Origin: Dipetalonema caudispina
Taxonomy: Eukaryota; Nematoda; Chromadorea; Rhabditida; Onchocercidae
Direction of reading: 5' to 3'
Length of the DNA stretch: 64,000 nucleotides
Assembly (NCBI GenBank): GCA_013365325.1
Contig: JABVXV010000068.1
Coordinates: forward strand, 124,001 to 188,000
Positions 1-14,000 of the stretch are shown here, piece by piece (the first letter of the stretch is position 1; each line of letters opens with the position of its first letter). The translations under genes were made by a program, and so were the position numbers. The notes below the pieces were generated by a model. It did not search any database. It saw nothing but the letters and a program-made list of their open reading frames with translations, and was not told the DNA's origin.

Positions 1-3000
1 AAAACCGAAAAAAGCACTAACTTGCAACGACTTTCCAAATTCCGCATAATATTTGAATAAGTGACTCGTTTTTTAGGCAACGAAATGATGAACGGTTGTC
101 CAACAGCTTCTGCTTGAGTACGCGATTTACAGCTGGTTTTATGATCCGGCCAATCCGCTACTTGACATTCGCTACAAAAATAAGCGAAGATTTCTTTGGG
201 TTATTTGAAAAAAACAAAGTTATAAACAACTAATAGCACTTCACTATCAGCAACAGAACTGTTTCCAACCTTGTTGTACATTATACGGCTTTGAATGATA
301 TAAGTGCAAGAGAAATTATACGGCTTTGAATAATATAAGTGTAAGAACGAATAAGATACTTAATTTGTCATAACACTTTACAAATACAAGGAAATAATTC
401 CGAACAGTAAATAATGCATATATGTAATACAAATAAACCTTTCAAAAAGCTCATGGAAATGAACGAATACATAAAAACTAATTCTCATAAAACTAAATTA
501 AAAATAAACCGATTGCAATAGAAGGCATCGTAACAACGTTCGCAAGTTTTCAGTTTTACATCCGTGGCTTGACAATAAGCACAAGCACGACCGATACCCT
601 TACGATAAAGAAGACGCTGAACAACGGCGAATTCAATAATATCATCATTGCAATCATAAGGGTCGTGTACTTGAAAACTGAAACAAATTAATATTCAAAA
701 AACAGAATAAGTTGTTGCCACCATGATTCGTCATAATCTATCAAACGGAATAAATTTCAACCAGTTAATCCAGAATTTTCTGAAACAAAATTCCTGAAGC
801 AACCAAACTCCGAACTTGTAATTGGACAGATTCTCAAACAATACCCCAAGAATTCAAACAATACCCCAAGAATTTTTTAATTTTTCAACGGTGAATGCCG
901 TCCTTCCAAGTATTACAAGCAATATTCTGGACACTGAATAGCGATGAAATTTTCATTACTTAACGCCAAATTCATCAAGTCATAAAAACTTGTAATTTCA
1001 ATCAAAAATTTTAGAAACAGACCGTAAGTATAGATATTAAATTTAAAAAAAAAATTTCTCACACATAAATAATATCCGTGGTAAGTATGTTGTTAACGCT
1101 ATCATCCGGATTATATGCGCGAACAATACGATGGTTGTTTACTTCGATTACGCGCATCTAAAATTTTTATACCGGCTTTAGAAATTACAGACCATGAGTA
1201 CTACTATGTTGATTCATTACTACACAATAAATTCAATGTTTCGTTAAAACCTACAGATTTTGGCTTTACATTCACCAATCGCGATAATGCATCTAGTACT
1301 TCTGAGATTTTGCCATCTGCGTTATATCGTACCATAATCTGCAAACAGAATGAGATCATAGAAATAATTTATAAAAATTTCGTAACCGTCAGTAATCTTT
1401 GTGATCAACTTGTAGCTTGGAATTACGAAGCAAGTACGGAAATGACTGAAAACATCCAAAAAACATTGCTAAAAAAATATGAAATGCATACTCGGACTGG
1501 CTTAAGACATGGATCAAGAGGCCAAAAATACACAGTAGATGAACGTTTTTCTTTTGGAAATGGTACAGCAAGATAGGCAAATGGGTCGAAAGTAATAGAT
1601 ATCTGAAAATTAAGGTAGAAATATCAAGAGATAAGAAAAAAACAATAATATTTGAAGACTAGACCACAAGCGCATAAATCCTCATATATAAAAACTGAAT
1701 TTAAATTAATAACAAACACTTGTATATAAAAAAAAATTCAAGTTGAACTAAGAACACTTTGTCATAAAATAACTGCACGTTATTCCCAGCAAATTCACCT
1801 GATTGCATTTCGGACATTGAAGTCTGGATTTCAATTGGCCATGAAAGAGATCCACGAAAATGGAATCATTACGCAACAGATGGTTTTGCCATGCTTCACG
1901 CGAAACCTTAACGAATAATTATAACGGAAATTCACCAAACGTAAATTAAAGCTTCAAATTTTGAAATAATCCATACCTCAATATCTGGTCGTCCTTCAGC
2001 TTCAATCGTGTTTGTTGTAGGCTTCACTCGAACTCGATTAAGGTCTTCGTGTAATCCGTCCAACACAAAACTCAGGAATTCATGAGCATCATGCTGCGCA
2101 AAATTTGCAAATTGCGTAGCCTTCTCGGCAACTAACTCCTACAAAACAAGCTATACATAATTATTCTTCAGTGACCATGCATAATGCGAATTATGATAAA
2201 TTAATTAAAATATGATTAATGCAATCCAACCCATTTGAATTATTTTTTTTAAATAACATCGCATACTTTTATTTTTGTTGGTTCATATGCACGGTTCATG
2301 CCATTCCACATCTGCTTCATGAATTCTGCAAAAACTTCTGCCAAACGGCCACCAAAACCAAGTGGATTCATTACATTAACATCTTTCTTGTAGTAACCTC
2401 CTAAATATAATGAATATCTTTTAGAACATTAATTAAGAAATACTAATAAAAACAAGTCGATAAAAAATAGGTGTCGTTAAAGAATCACTCAAAGTTTTTT
2501 TTAATTATATCTACTTCTATCTGCCATCTGTTGAAACTAATTAACCAGTGGTTTAGTCAAGGGAATACGCGTTGCACGCAACGAAATATACAACGACATA
2601 TTCTATGCAAAGTCGAGAAGATGTATTCAATAATAAATTTATATTGGTAAGAAGCAAGTATCTCAGTATAGAATTAATAAATAAAGCATTCAAGTCAATA
2701 TAACATCTATTTACCGCTAAAGTAAACTTGAAGTTCCTTGCAGTTGACGAGCATCTGCAAAGTAGAATTCATGAAACATGTATTCCCAATATTTCGCAGA
2801 CCAGTAAAACCACAGTCGACCACTGTTCCTTGCTCATCATATGGTAACACCTGTAAACAGAATTATTACTTTTCTTAATCTTTTGTTGAATTTCCGATCC
2901 TAGATAGATTTTTTATTAAGGATTTATACACTTTACACAATCAGGAAAAAAATTTCTACAAAACTTTGATTTCTGAATCTAGAAGCGGATAAAGTTTAGC

Positions 3001-6000
3001 ATGATCTCATTTGTAGGCCGAAAAGCGCCGAAATGCCATCTGACTACTTCACATACCACTAAAATGGACCTCTAACTTTTTAATTTAGTAATTATATACA
3101 TCTCCATCTCCCACACAAAACCACGGACCTTGGCTGTTGGACGACTTGTCGGCGATGGTGAAGGAGGGATAGTTTGCTTCAATGTAATGTTTGCTGAATG
3201 TTGCACATCATTCAATGAGTTTTGAGCAATATTTGAAGAAGCTGAAGAAGCCGATGAAAACAACGACGATGAAGACGACCTGAAAATTTTGGGAATCATA
3301 GTAAAGTTGTATAATCCAATTAAGACAGATATAACACAAGCAAAATTGCATCAAAATTAATATTATGAACTTCATTTCGATGCGTACCGAGCGCATCAAG
3401 TAAAATCATGCACCTAAATTTAATTCATAGTGAATATACTCAGATATTTTTTCTTTGTTTGAAACTACATCGCAATATCATTTATAAAACTTAGAAAAAC
3501 ATAAAAAACAGCAACCTTCGCAAGACTGAATTTGTTGATTGCGATCTCAGCGTTGTTGATGGATAATTTCCGTATGTATTAAAATTAAAATTTTGCGCTG
3601 AATATGGAATTCGACTAGTAGGATAATACGAGGTACGCTGATATTTAGAACCATGTGAAGAAATCCAGCTGGAAGACTGCCCTGTGGGAGGTAAACCTGA
3701 TCGATCAGCTGAGGAACCAATGTAACGATATGAAATGCTTGGTCGTCTACAAAATTTACAATCATTAGAAAACCTAAAAATTCTAAAACCAGCATATAAT
3801 AATCAGGCAATGTTATCATATTCCAGCAACAAAAAAAATTTACAGTTTAAGCTATATCCAATTTATCTTCAATAAAACTTCTACATGTTGAGAAAAATGA
3901 AGAGAAACTAACGATGTATGAGAGCATGTAGTGGATGAGGAGCGTAAGGCCGATAAGGCACTAGATGAGTTACATTGCAACAAGCCTGAACTCCACTGAC
4001 TTGGATCTCGCTTCTTTAGCACATATTCTCGATCGTCAGAACGCATCTGGCACTCCTCTGGTATTATATCATGTGCAAGCTCTGCATGCCAAACAAGTTG
4101 CACCGATTTATCCACTCCATATTTTAATAGAATAGGGTCTGCATCCGACCTGCAAAACAATTCAATGAAAATTCCAGGCAGCTGAATGCATATCACTCTC
4201 TTTCACCATCCTCACCCTTACATCGTCTTTTCAAGCATTCCATTAAAATTCTACGACTGTATATTCAATCTTCTATACATTAATAGTAATAAGTTCTCAT
4301 TTACTAGTAAGCCCTCACTCTCTTTTTAAATATAATTATCTTGCCATCACTCTCGCATAGTTTTTTCATTGACCTTTATATATTATACCTGCTGGATACA
4401 GAAACTAGAACTGTCCCAACAATATCCTCAGAAATAATCGTATAAAGTACTCGCAAACAACTGTTACACAGAAGACTTGCACTAAATCTAGTTTTATCCT
4501 TGAAGAAATATTCAATCCCATTCTGTTAGATTAAAAAAAAAAAAAACAGAGACACTGAAATAACATTTTTAAAAAAATTTATTTTGATAAATGTACTTAC
4601 AGGCAATGAAAATCGATCTGCAGCGAACGTTCGTGAAAAGTGACAGCATCAATAAGGATTTCCTTCTGAGTTACACGGACAACATGTAGATCCGGAGATT
4701 GTTTGTACTCGCCATATTTCAATGAATCTATAATGTCTATAGCAGTTAATTATCAAGTTATAATAATTATCAAATATCATTTTAACCGTTGTCGAAAACT
4801 TTGACGAGAGAGCTTTCCAAGCAGTAGGACGAGAATGATAAGGGAAGAGATAAAATAGAATAATTTCAAATCATATGAAAATCAGATAGGAATGATAAAA
4901 GAAAATTTTTTTCAAAAAAATGACTCCCGGAAGAGTCTTTTTGGAAAGAGAGAGAAAACCTAATAACATTTTTCTTTCAAGGAACTAATAAGGCAAGAAC
5001 ACTGCAGTGGTGTTGACATTAAGAAACGACGATTCTTAGAAAGAGAGATCATAGATTCATCCAACAGAACTTTTATGATTCGTCAGCTGCTATGCACAAA
5101 TTAATTTTTAAAATAAGATCAAAACGAAGTAATTCAAATTGTAATTTCAATTTAAAGTCTTTAGAAACAACTAATTGAAAGTCTGAAGGATATATCCAGG
5201 AAAGAAGATTTTGTTTTCATCGATACAATGATACAATTGCAAGATTGTAATAGTACTTCATCAAAAAATTTTTTATTAGGAAAGAAAAGGATATATATCA
5301 AAAGCTTATATCATTTGAAGATTAAAATTTTGAAAAGTCCAATTCAAAAAAAAGTACATGACATAATAGATACGCGGATATATATTATTCCCAATTTTCC
5401 CAAGAGAACCGTTACAAGTTTTTAAGAAGCTAAATTAAAGCAACAACTATAATTTTGCTTGTGAAGTTCATTTACAACCATTCATCGTGTATTTTTAAGA
5501 GAACATAGAAGATTAAGCATGGAAATTCTTGAAAATCACACCTTATTAAAAAGAAATTACACCTTACAAAAGTGAACTTTGCACGTGACCCTGCGGAAGC
5601 CATAGAATCAATTCAACTTAGCAAATGCAAAGCAAGGCAAAGATTAAAAACACGAAAAAAGAGTAAATGAGAATAACAGAAGTTTTAGAAAGCTGCTGCC
5701 CTATTCAAACATGAATTATTGCCTATAAATGTTTAATTAAAATAAATGGAAAGTGTGACTCATTGAAAGTATTTAAGTGATTATACAAAAATCAATAAAA
5801 ACCAGGCCAGATGTCCCGCTGTTTACCTCTCCTCATTTCTTCCCTCTTTTCATCACAGTCTTTTGCATACATATTCACCAAGATTTTATTTTAAAAATAA
5901 TTCCATCTTAATTGTTTAATGGGTCACGCATAACGACACTCATCATTCGAACATCCAAATTCGTCACTTCGAGCTATTTCAAAGGGAAGAGTTAGAAAAG

Positions 6001-8621
6001 AAGACAAAATTTAAAAACTGATACCGATTCCGTAGCAACATTTCCTATGATTTTATGGATAAATAGTAAAAAAAAGTGAAGCCTTACATGAACCGTTCAT
6101 TTATTTCAATGTTGTATTTAATAATTGTGAGAAAAAACAGTAAGGGAGAAGGAAAAGTACAAAAACTCTACAGAAAGTATATTTCGAATTACTTAATTGA
6201 GTTAAACTGATAAAGCTAGTTCGCTTTCTAAAGAAAAGAATACCTGTAATTAATGTAATTCTGTGATGTTGATGTACTACATGCTCGAAATCTGTGCAAA
6301 TTTTTGATTGAGCAGGGCTTCAGATCCAGTCAAATGATACAGAATGGAAGTTGTGGTCACAATAAATCCACCAGTGATGTTCCAAAAACTTCCATAAATG
6401 AGACACAAAGATATCAAACCACCTACATCGTACTAAGGACCAAGGCTCAATTTTCATTTCAATATATGTTCAGAAATAACGGGACATCTTCTCCTTTGAA
6501 TCCAAAATGACAAGTAAACACTTGGCAAAGGACTATCATATAAAAACAAAAATTGGAACCACATGAGTCAGTCAGTAAACCGATGTGAAATTGAAATAGA
6601 AATTTTAAATAGTGAAAGAAAAGGGAAACAAAACATCCTATTTTTCAAACACGTATAGATTTCTAAAAAAAAAATGAAAGTTAGTTAAAACCATATGAGA
6701 GTGCACTTAATGAATACAATGTGCAAATGAGAGAAAAAGCAGCTGATTGAGGAACACACATTGTTGTATCTTCCTGCATTTTCAAATTTACATCAAAAAG
6801 AACACATCAAAATATGAAAAGATAGGAGAACAAGTGTGTGAGGAAGAAAAAAAAAAGAAGAAGGAGAAGATTTCAAAGAGATGTTAGAATAAAAATGTTT
6901 CTTAATAATGTGTAAGATGATGGGGTGGGGTCGGGGAGAAAAAGAAAAATGGAAAAGTATTGTTAAAAGCATGAAATAAAGAGAATTAGAATGGTGAAAG
7001 AAAGAATAGGATGCTATGAAGAAGATATCTATCTCTAGGTAAAGGAGAAAGTGAACAAGAGAAAAGGGAATGAGGATAGCTATATCACAAGTGTAAGCTG
7101 TCCTCCTGTATGTTAAGGATAACCCGAGTTCCAAAAGCTTGGGCTTGAGCCTGAGTTGCTTTATGATGATGACTCTTTCATCCCCTAACATTCTTCCTGC
7201 CACCGCTCTCACTTCTTCAATCATCTCCTTAGCATTTCCAGGACCTTCCCTTCTCACTTCCTGTAAACTAAACGCAATCCTCTTTGTTTGTTCATCTATC
7301 TCAAATTAAAATCAGTAAATGTCTCATATCATCAATCTGGAATAATTCGTTTGCTGTTATCATTAACATTGCTCATTCGTTTACAGCACAAGAAAGATCA
7401 AAACAAGTAGAAATTGGTCGTTTAAATAGTTGTTGGGAAATTCTATTCCTAAAAGTGACGGCTGGTTCATTTAACAACTCATTCGTTACTAGTGGTAGAC
7501 TCCCATTTCTTCCAACGCGATATTCAACCTTTTCAACAGTCTGAAACGTCGCCCTAACGTACTGTAGTGCAAAACGATTATACAACAGTAACGATGGATA
7601 GAAGTTAGATTGAAATTTAAGATCAAAATTTTGTCATTAAAGAAGATAGTATCAATCAAATATGTAAATTAAAAGTGAGAACGACGACTTAACTGAGTAC
7701 AACTGTAAGAAAGTGCAAAATCTGTTAAAACTTAAGTGATTATCTATTCAAATAAGTTCGTGTCAAGTTTTCACTCTAATATGCATTAAATAAATTATGT
7801 TGGCCATTAGTTTCAGACCTATGGAGACCATCTTTATTCAATATAAAAACTTCATTACCAAGGGAAATACTACAACTGCCCGACTAAACATTAGCGCGTC
7901 TAAAGCATGTCCAAGATAAGCCATAGTTTCGTTCAGAAATAGATGAATCAAGGGAAGGCTACCTGATATTAGACTACTATCTCACTAATACCTAACTTTT
8001 TTAAACCCTAATTTTAAACTAATACATAGTACAGCCTAAGAAATTTAATTCTCCACAAGCAAAATTTCCAAAAACTCAAAGCGTTTTAAGTCTACAAATG
8101 CAACGTTCATGACAAAGACCTCAAGTATTAGAATCCAAAGAAAATGAAAATTCAAAAATTATGTCAGCTCAACCTAGTCAACCGACAGATAAAAAACAAA
8201 ACACTAATTTGTAAACACAATGTCCATACCTATCGATATGATGCAAACTTCTGGATTTGTATTACACTCGAAATCCATCATACCTGCAACTTCAGCATAT
8301 AAATTGTCAAAAGTTTAGGAGGGCACACAGAACTGTTGATAAAGAGTATTAGATGATAAAGTTAAACAACTTATACACGTTCAATTTCCTTAGCTGCTTT
8401 TCTTTCAAATACTTATTCTACATTTCTGGATATTAGCAAAAGAAAGGAAACCCTAAATATGCAATAAGCATCAAATTCAAACCATCATCATTCTGGTTGC
8501 CATCGGAATTTGTTCCTGTCCCATCATCAGTTTCAAGTACACCACTGTTAATATTCTTACTAGCACTACCATCTTCATCTTCGGTCACTTCTTCCATATT
8601 GATTGGGTCATCGCTCTTCAT
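1..8621 (-). CDS. USP19-like: USP19-type ubiquitin carboxyl-terminal hydrolase (C-terminus outside window)
   Basis: Cysteine protease that removes ubiquitin; vertebrate USP19 has CS/p23 domains before the protease and a MYND finger inside it. Fifteen exons, 5' to 3': 8483-8621, 8230-8283, 4601-4736, 3913-4149, 3516-3746, 3129-3279, 2715-2850, 2267-2400, 1977-2138, 1799-1906, 1492-1602, 1255-1338, 1063-1157, 510-677, 22-171. All join in phase and give 698 residues before leaving the window. The CS domain spans about residues 65-185. The Cys box reads [13 protein letters not shown] with catalytic Cys near 341, followed by [20 protein letters not shown]. The MYND finger (CAYC, CERC, YCNREC, DHKTSC) spans 625-663. 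The order and many local matches fit USP19. The His/Asp part lies beyond base 1. The two acidic 5' exons are joined across a 3.5 kb intron only by phase, so they are less certain. A vertebrate-type first CS domain was not seen, nor the C-terminal membrane anchor, which would lie outside. Confidence 0.9.
281..350. repeat. 35-bp tandem duplication
   Basis: Two adjacent 35-bp copies at 281-315 and 316-350 share TTATACGGCTTTGAAT and differ at a few positions. They lie in the intron between the last two USP19-like exons visible here. Confidence 0.85.
834..873. repeat. Perfect 20-bp tandem duplication
   Basis: TCAAACAATACCCCAAGAAT occurs twice head to tail at 834-853 and 854-873. It lies in an intron of the USP19-like gene and looks like recent replication slippage. 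Confidence 0.9.
4737..8229 (-). other. Large first-half intron of the USP19-like gene
   Basis: This 3.5 kb stretch separates the second and third modelled exons. It is AT-rich. The only notable content is a minus-strand open segment at 7385-7561 with a good acceptor (ACTACAG) and donor (GTAAAC), and a second at about 7200-7260. Neither fits the reading phase of the flanking exons, so they are not in the model. A purine-rich block at 6830-6980 gives long but unconvincing open frames. No other gene was seen. Confidence 0.5.
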
Positions 8622-10079
8622 TGTACTTTACGCCCACCTTCACAATCTCCCAAGCAAAACTTCTAAAAAAAAAAAAAAAACGATTCACCAGAAGTAAATT
8701 AATTAAATTCACGGAATGCACGTTCGTGATGACGATAACCTATCTTTAAACTTTATAATGTTATTAAATTCATAATGAGTAATCGAGCAAGAATTTATCA
8801 CCATGTTAATCACACATGATACTCTAACTTGTCTATTTCCGGTTAATCAGACACGTGATGACAACCTTATGTAACTGGTATACCAAACAATCTAACCTTG
8901 ATCGGATATTCGCATTATTATTTTTTAAGAAGCTTTCGCGAGAACGTATTATAGGTTAAACCTCAGAACTAGCTGAACATTGACAAGCCCTACAGGATTA
9001 GTATATTCTTAATCTCTGTGAAACTTTTGTAGATCAATCCATGTTTCCACTCTATCTAATCATAACTATTCTATGTGAGATAATATTACACTCCTAATTA
9101 TACTAAATTATAAAATTCAAACAGAAAATAACTAATGATCAACAGTAACGCTATTACGACATTTTGCAAAAAGAGAATTATCATCATAAAGTAAGAAATA
9201 AATGGTTTTGGTATAGAGATGCAACATAGGATGATGATTACAAGAGATGACATCAGTGACATCAATAAGGAAAATGACAACTAATTTCACATCAGAAAAC
9301 TTCTAATAACATTGACAATATTGCTCGATAACCAGAGGAAATTCTTTGTCATTGGCAAATATCAATTCATTTTCAATCCGAATGCCGGAAATTATTAAAG
9401 TTAAATCTAATGTACATCCGGTTCTCAATGCTTTTAACTCATTCATAACCTTTTTCTCATTATATGCGTGATCTAATCACAACATGATAATGATCCGACC
9501 CATATACGTAGATGTAATCAACAAAAAGAAAGAGAAAAATTTTTTTTAAAGTTCTAATATCATTGATGTTAGAATTCAATTAAATTTTGATAGAAAATAA
9601 ATTGAATGAATTTATGATAAAATGTAACACAACAAATAATACAACCAATGTGTAATATACGTAATTAAATAGTATTCAACAACAAACAAATGCATTTGTT
9701 ACTATACCAATAAAGTACTTTCGTAATGTCTCAGCAATATATCTTTCCATTTTGGTACATATCATTTCTATTTCAATCAAACAAATAAGTAAACAAACAA
9801 AGATGTAATAATTACATACTTAATTATTGATAAATAAAAGAAGGAAGGGGAAAACTTTTCAACAATTTCAGAGTTGGAAAAGCAATAAAATCAGATAATC
9901 TGCTTCCTCTATCAAATATCAGTACCTGAAGTACCTAAAAAGTACCTATTCATTTCGCTAACGTATACATAAATAAGTTCAATGAAATAATTTAAGTGTT
10001 CATGTATATACATGTGTGTGTGTGTGTATGTGTGTATGTCTGTGTGTGTGTATGTGTGTATGTGTGTATATGTGTGTGT

Positions 10080-10111
<32 letters not shown>

Positions 10112-10970
10112 GTAATTATATGAGTGTGACAATTTTAGCAATTATAAACAATAATAAAAGAATATAGCAAATAGTGAAGAATTCAAGTCGATCAATATTT
10201 TGCAAGTTTCAAATAATATAAAACTAAAGTAATCAATTCAAAATGAAATAAAAAAATATGAAGAATCTAAATGATACGTAATTGAAAGACGTATAACACG
10301 TACTCATACTTGGATATTTCTATACAGTGACATGCACACAGATAGATGATACACATTCATAAGAATCGATTTATCTGAAGTAAATATACAAAATATGATA
10401 AGAGAGATCGATAATGATGTGATTCAATTTGATCAGTAAGTACCTGATACATGTTTAACGTGTAAGTTAATACGATAAAGAATAGGAATGTTTGATCGAT
10501 ATGCCATTTTGATTGCTTTTTTTTTTAAAGACTAATTCATATAAATTTGATTGAGTAATAAAAAAAGAAGTATTCCGTTGGAATTTTACATCGTTTTTTT
10601 CTTTTTTTTTTTATCTTAGAATCTGAAATAAACATACAATTTACCTCTCTAAAGTACTCCAATTCATATAACATATATTAAATGAAAGATGTAAATTTGA
10701 TGTTGTAGGGGTAAAATCCGGATAGTAATCTGTGGTTGGACCTGAAATTGTTCCGTATTGATTGATTAAGTGATATTAATTTCATGTTCCGCTTAATTGC
10801 AATTATGGGTTTAATTTGTTTATCGATTTAAATGATACTATATCAAGCTAAACTTTTATTTACTGATTCATATGGTACTATGATTTATTGATGATACATT
10901 AATGATTCATTTTTCCTTCCTTCTTTCGTTTATGCAACGAAAATTAACAAAATAAATTAATATTAATCAT
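8622..10970. other. Divergent intergenic region between USP19-like and ligase III genes
   Basis: About 2.3 kb of AT-rich DNA between two genes read in opposite directions, so it must hold both promoters. No TATA or other motif could be assigned with confidence. A TG/TATG microsatellite lies at 10009-10114. No coding exon with supported splice sites was found. Confidence 0.6.
10009..10114. repeat. TG/TATG microsatellite
   Basis: About 105 bp of alternating TG with interspersed TATG units, about 0.9 kb upstream of the ligase III start. Alternating purine-pyrimidine tracts like this can be length-variable and can adopt Z-DNA. Confidence 0.95.
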
Positions 10971-10978
10971 TATTTCAG
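10971..10978 (+). promoter_or_regulatory. Probable leader (trans-)splice acceptor of ligase III
   Basis: TATTTCAG matches the nematode acceptor consensus and sits 28 nt before the ATG. The exon sequence that follows has an in-frame stop before the ATG, so protein cannot begin further upstream within this exon. Whether a spliced leader or an ordinary 5' exon is joined here cannot be told from the sequence alone. Confidence 0.5.
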
Positions 10979-11006
10979 ATATTTTGGATAGGTGAAACAA
11001 TTTGTA

Positions 11007-14000
11007 ATGTCATCAAAATTTGGACTTGATTATGCTAAACGAGTTGCTAAATGTAAGAAATGTCAACAGCACTTATTAAAAGGGGTATGTTAATAGAAAA
11101 TATTTGCAATCATAGGTCATCATTTCATTTTGCAATCTATAGAAATAGAATTCTTCTCATTTTTTTGTCATTGTCATACGTTTCTAAAATTTGTTGCCAT
11201 ATTCCGTTGTGAATTTTAGTATCCGTTTCTTCTACAAAACTTTCAGTGTTATATTCATTTAGATTATTTAGCTATGCATACTGAACTGGAATATTCAATT
11301 TTTATCTATTGAGCAAATTTAATTGGTTTCGTTTAACTAGCAAAATTTGATTACTGACAGAAAGTGGTAAGTAACTGAGGTAAGCATTATGAATCAACAT
11401 TTTCAATTTTTTATTTATTTTTTTTCTCACAGGATTTACGAATGTGGAGAATGGTGCCTAATCCTTTCACGGCAGATTCTGGAAATCCAACAGAAATGAA
11501 AAATTACTTCCACTCAGATTGTCTTTTCGAAACACTTACACGTTGCCGTGCTACGACGAAAGTTATTGATTCACCAGATGATATCGAAGGTTCCTAAAAT
11601 TCACTGCTATTATTTTTTAAGAAATTAATTGTTTACTTTTTTGGCTAATAGAAAATCTTACAGGTTGGGATGTTGCAAATGATGATGACAAAGAAACTAT
11701 CATAGAGAAAATTAGGGATCTTTCGGAATTACGGCTGAAAAAATTTGGAGATAAAGTGAAGACTTCAACATCATCTCCTTCAAAGGACACTACCAAACCA
11801 ATCGTTTCCAAGGATATATCCGCAAAAAAAGCAAAAGATGAAAAAGTGAAAACGGTCACTTCTGCCAAAAAAAAAGCAAAGTATGAAACTGTCGGGAAAG
11901 ATCTGGAAAAAATAACTTTTGGAAAAATTGATGATAGCAGAACAAATATCTCCAACATGAAAAACGAGCCATCAACAACGGAAACCATAGAACCAAGTAG
12001 AACAGAGAGTGGTGTTCAAAAGATGGAAAGCAAGTTCGATATGTTCAAATTATTTTGTAAACTTTGTGGTGTGATTGCATCAGTATCGAAGTATTCCGAG
12101 AAGACTGCAGCTGTTAAGATATTCATTAACAAAGGTATGATTAAATATATATATATATGTAGATGTATGAATGCTAATTTGTTTTATAGCATAGCTGGGA
12201 ATTCTTGGTCATGGAAAAGAATTGTTGGGAAAAGTTGTTAGAAATTGAAGAAGTGGAATTTGGATATTTTGATCACAATGGAGGATAAGTTTCCCTAAGG
12301 AGTCCCACTTTACTTACTGTATTTACTTTGTTGAATGGACCAGTCACTACTACTGGTTCAAAAATACTTTTCACTGACCTTTATTGTATAACATTAGTGT
12401 ATGAAAACATCAAATGAGACTTAACGTTGCTGATCACAATACGTTTTCATTAATATCTGAAAAATCGACTCAGTTGAAATTTTTAATCGGATAAACTTAT
12501 TCATTTCAGGAGGATATGATGGCGACCTATACTTATTGTTCAAATTTTTAATTCCAGAAACAGATCAAAGAGTATACAATTTGAAATCAAAACAAATTAT
12601 AAAAATCTTTTCCACTGTAAGTATAAGGATTTAAGTTTTACTTATGCGCTATATTACCAGTTAAATTTCTGGACTTGAGCAGCAGAGAGCAGAGGTAGAT
12701 AGATGTTCGGGCATTAAAGTCAACTATACCAGCTTTGTTCCGAAAATTCATATGCTCATCTTTTTTGTTCTTCCTCCATTTGCAGTGAACATTGCCAATC
12801 CAGTAATAGTTTATGTTTTTTTAAAGTTGTATGATTGGTCAGTTGACGAATTGACAGAATCATACAATCAAACAGGCGATGTATCTGAGACAATATGCTC
12901 GTTTTTTTCGAAATTCGATGGTGGTCGCAAAAAATCGAAAATGACAAATCAGATGGTAAGATGGAAGTATAAACCGAATCTAGTTTGTAGAGTTGTGGTT
13001 TTCAGTTTATTTTCACTCAGATCGATTTTTTGTTAAAGTTAGGAGGAAATAATACAGGCTCCCATCTTTATTATCCGGATGACTTCGTAATTTTTTTATA
13101 AAAATTTTTGAAATATATGAAGTTCAGGTAGACGACTGGTTAGAAAAATTGAGTGAATTAACACGGGAAAAGGAGCAGCAATCGCATTTCTCCAAAATAT
13201 GTGAATTGTTAGTGGACCATTTGCATTTGTTTCTTGGGAGGAAAGTTCTTTCATTTCCTTCCAGTAAACCAAAAATAAAAATTGTTTCAGATTATTTTAA
13301 TTGTTATTTATACTAGAGAAATCCTTTTATTCCACTATAGGTAAATCGAATTTATATGATTTCAGAGTCTCATGTCTGGAGTTGAAATATATTATCCGTT
13401 TGATAATGAAAGACTTACGTGTAAATGCTGGCGCAAAACATATGTAAGTATCGAATGATTTAAGGTTTAAGTGCATCAATTTAATTTATACTTGCATTTT
13501 TATTCTGCCATGTTTCGCTATCTTTGCAATCTCTTGCATTTTTTTAGTAATAAGTATTATTTTTTGTATGGAAATATTGAAATTCCTTCGAAGTTCATCA
13601 CTAAAATCATATTTCTCCACGATTAGTTGGAGGACAGAATTTTTGTTGTTCAGTATGGGTAATATAAATTCTTGTTTCTTTAAGCTTAGAAGGCTTAAGG
13701 AAAGGTGCGTATGAAATGTTCCAAAATTCTCAAAATCTGCAAGCAGTCATTGAAAAGTGCCAAAACACTGATAAAGAAAAGTCACTGGAAAGTGATATAG
13801 TTTTGAATACACCAATTAAACCTATGCTTGTAAGTTTTTGCATACCAGTTACTTTGGTTTGAGATGCTACACTTCGTTTCTTAATTTTAGTTTGCTATAA
13901 AAAGTTCATACAAAGATGGTAGACATGAAAGAAACTAAATTTCTCTTCTTCTGCAAAATCCTGATGAAAACTGTATTTTAATTAATATTTTCTCCAACAG

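Noticed and set aside
1115..1576. 153-codon plus-strand open frame
   Set aside because: It lies opposite three USP19-like exons whose translations match the family and join in phase; it is a shadow.
6793..7585. Minus-strand open segments that faintly resemble proteasome-assembly chaperones (PSMG3/4-type)
   Set aside because: The resemblance is a loose visual match, the phase does not fit neighbouring exons, and the distal part comes from a purine-rich block. A profile search of 7385-7561 would decide.
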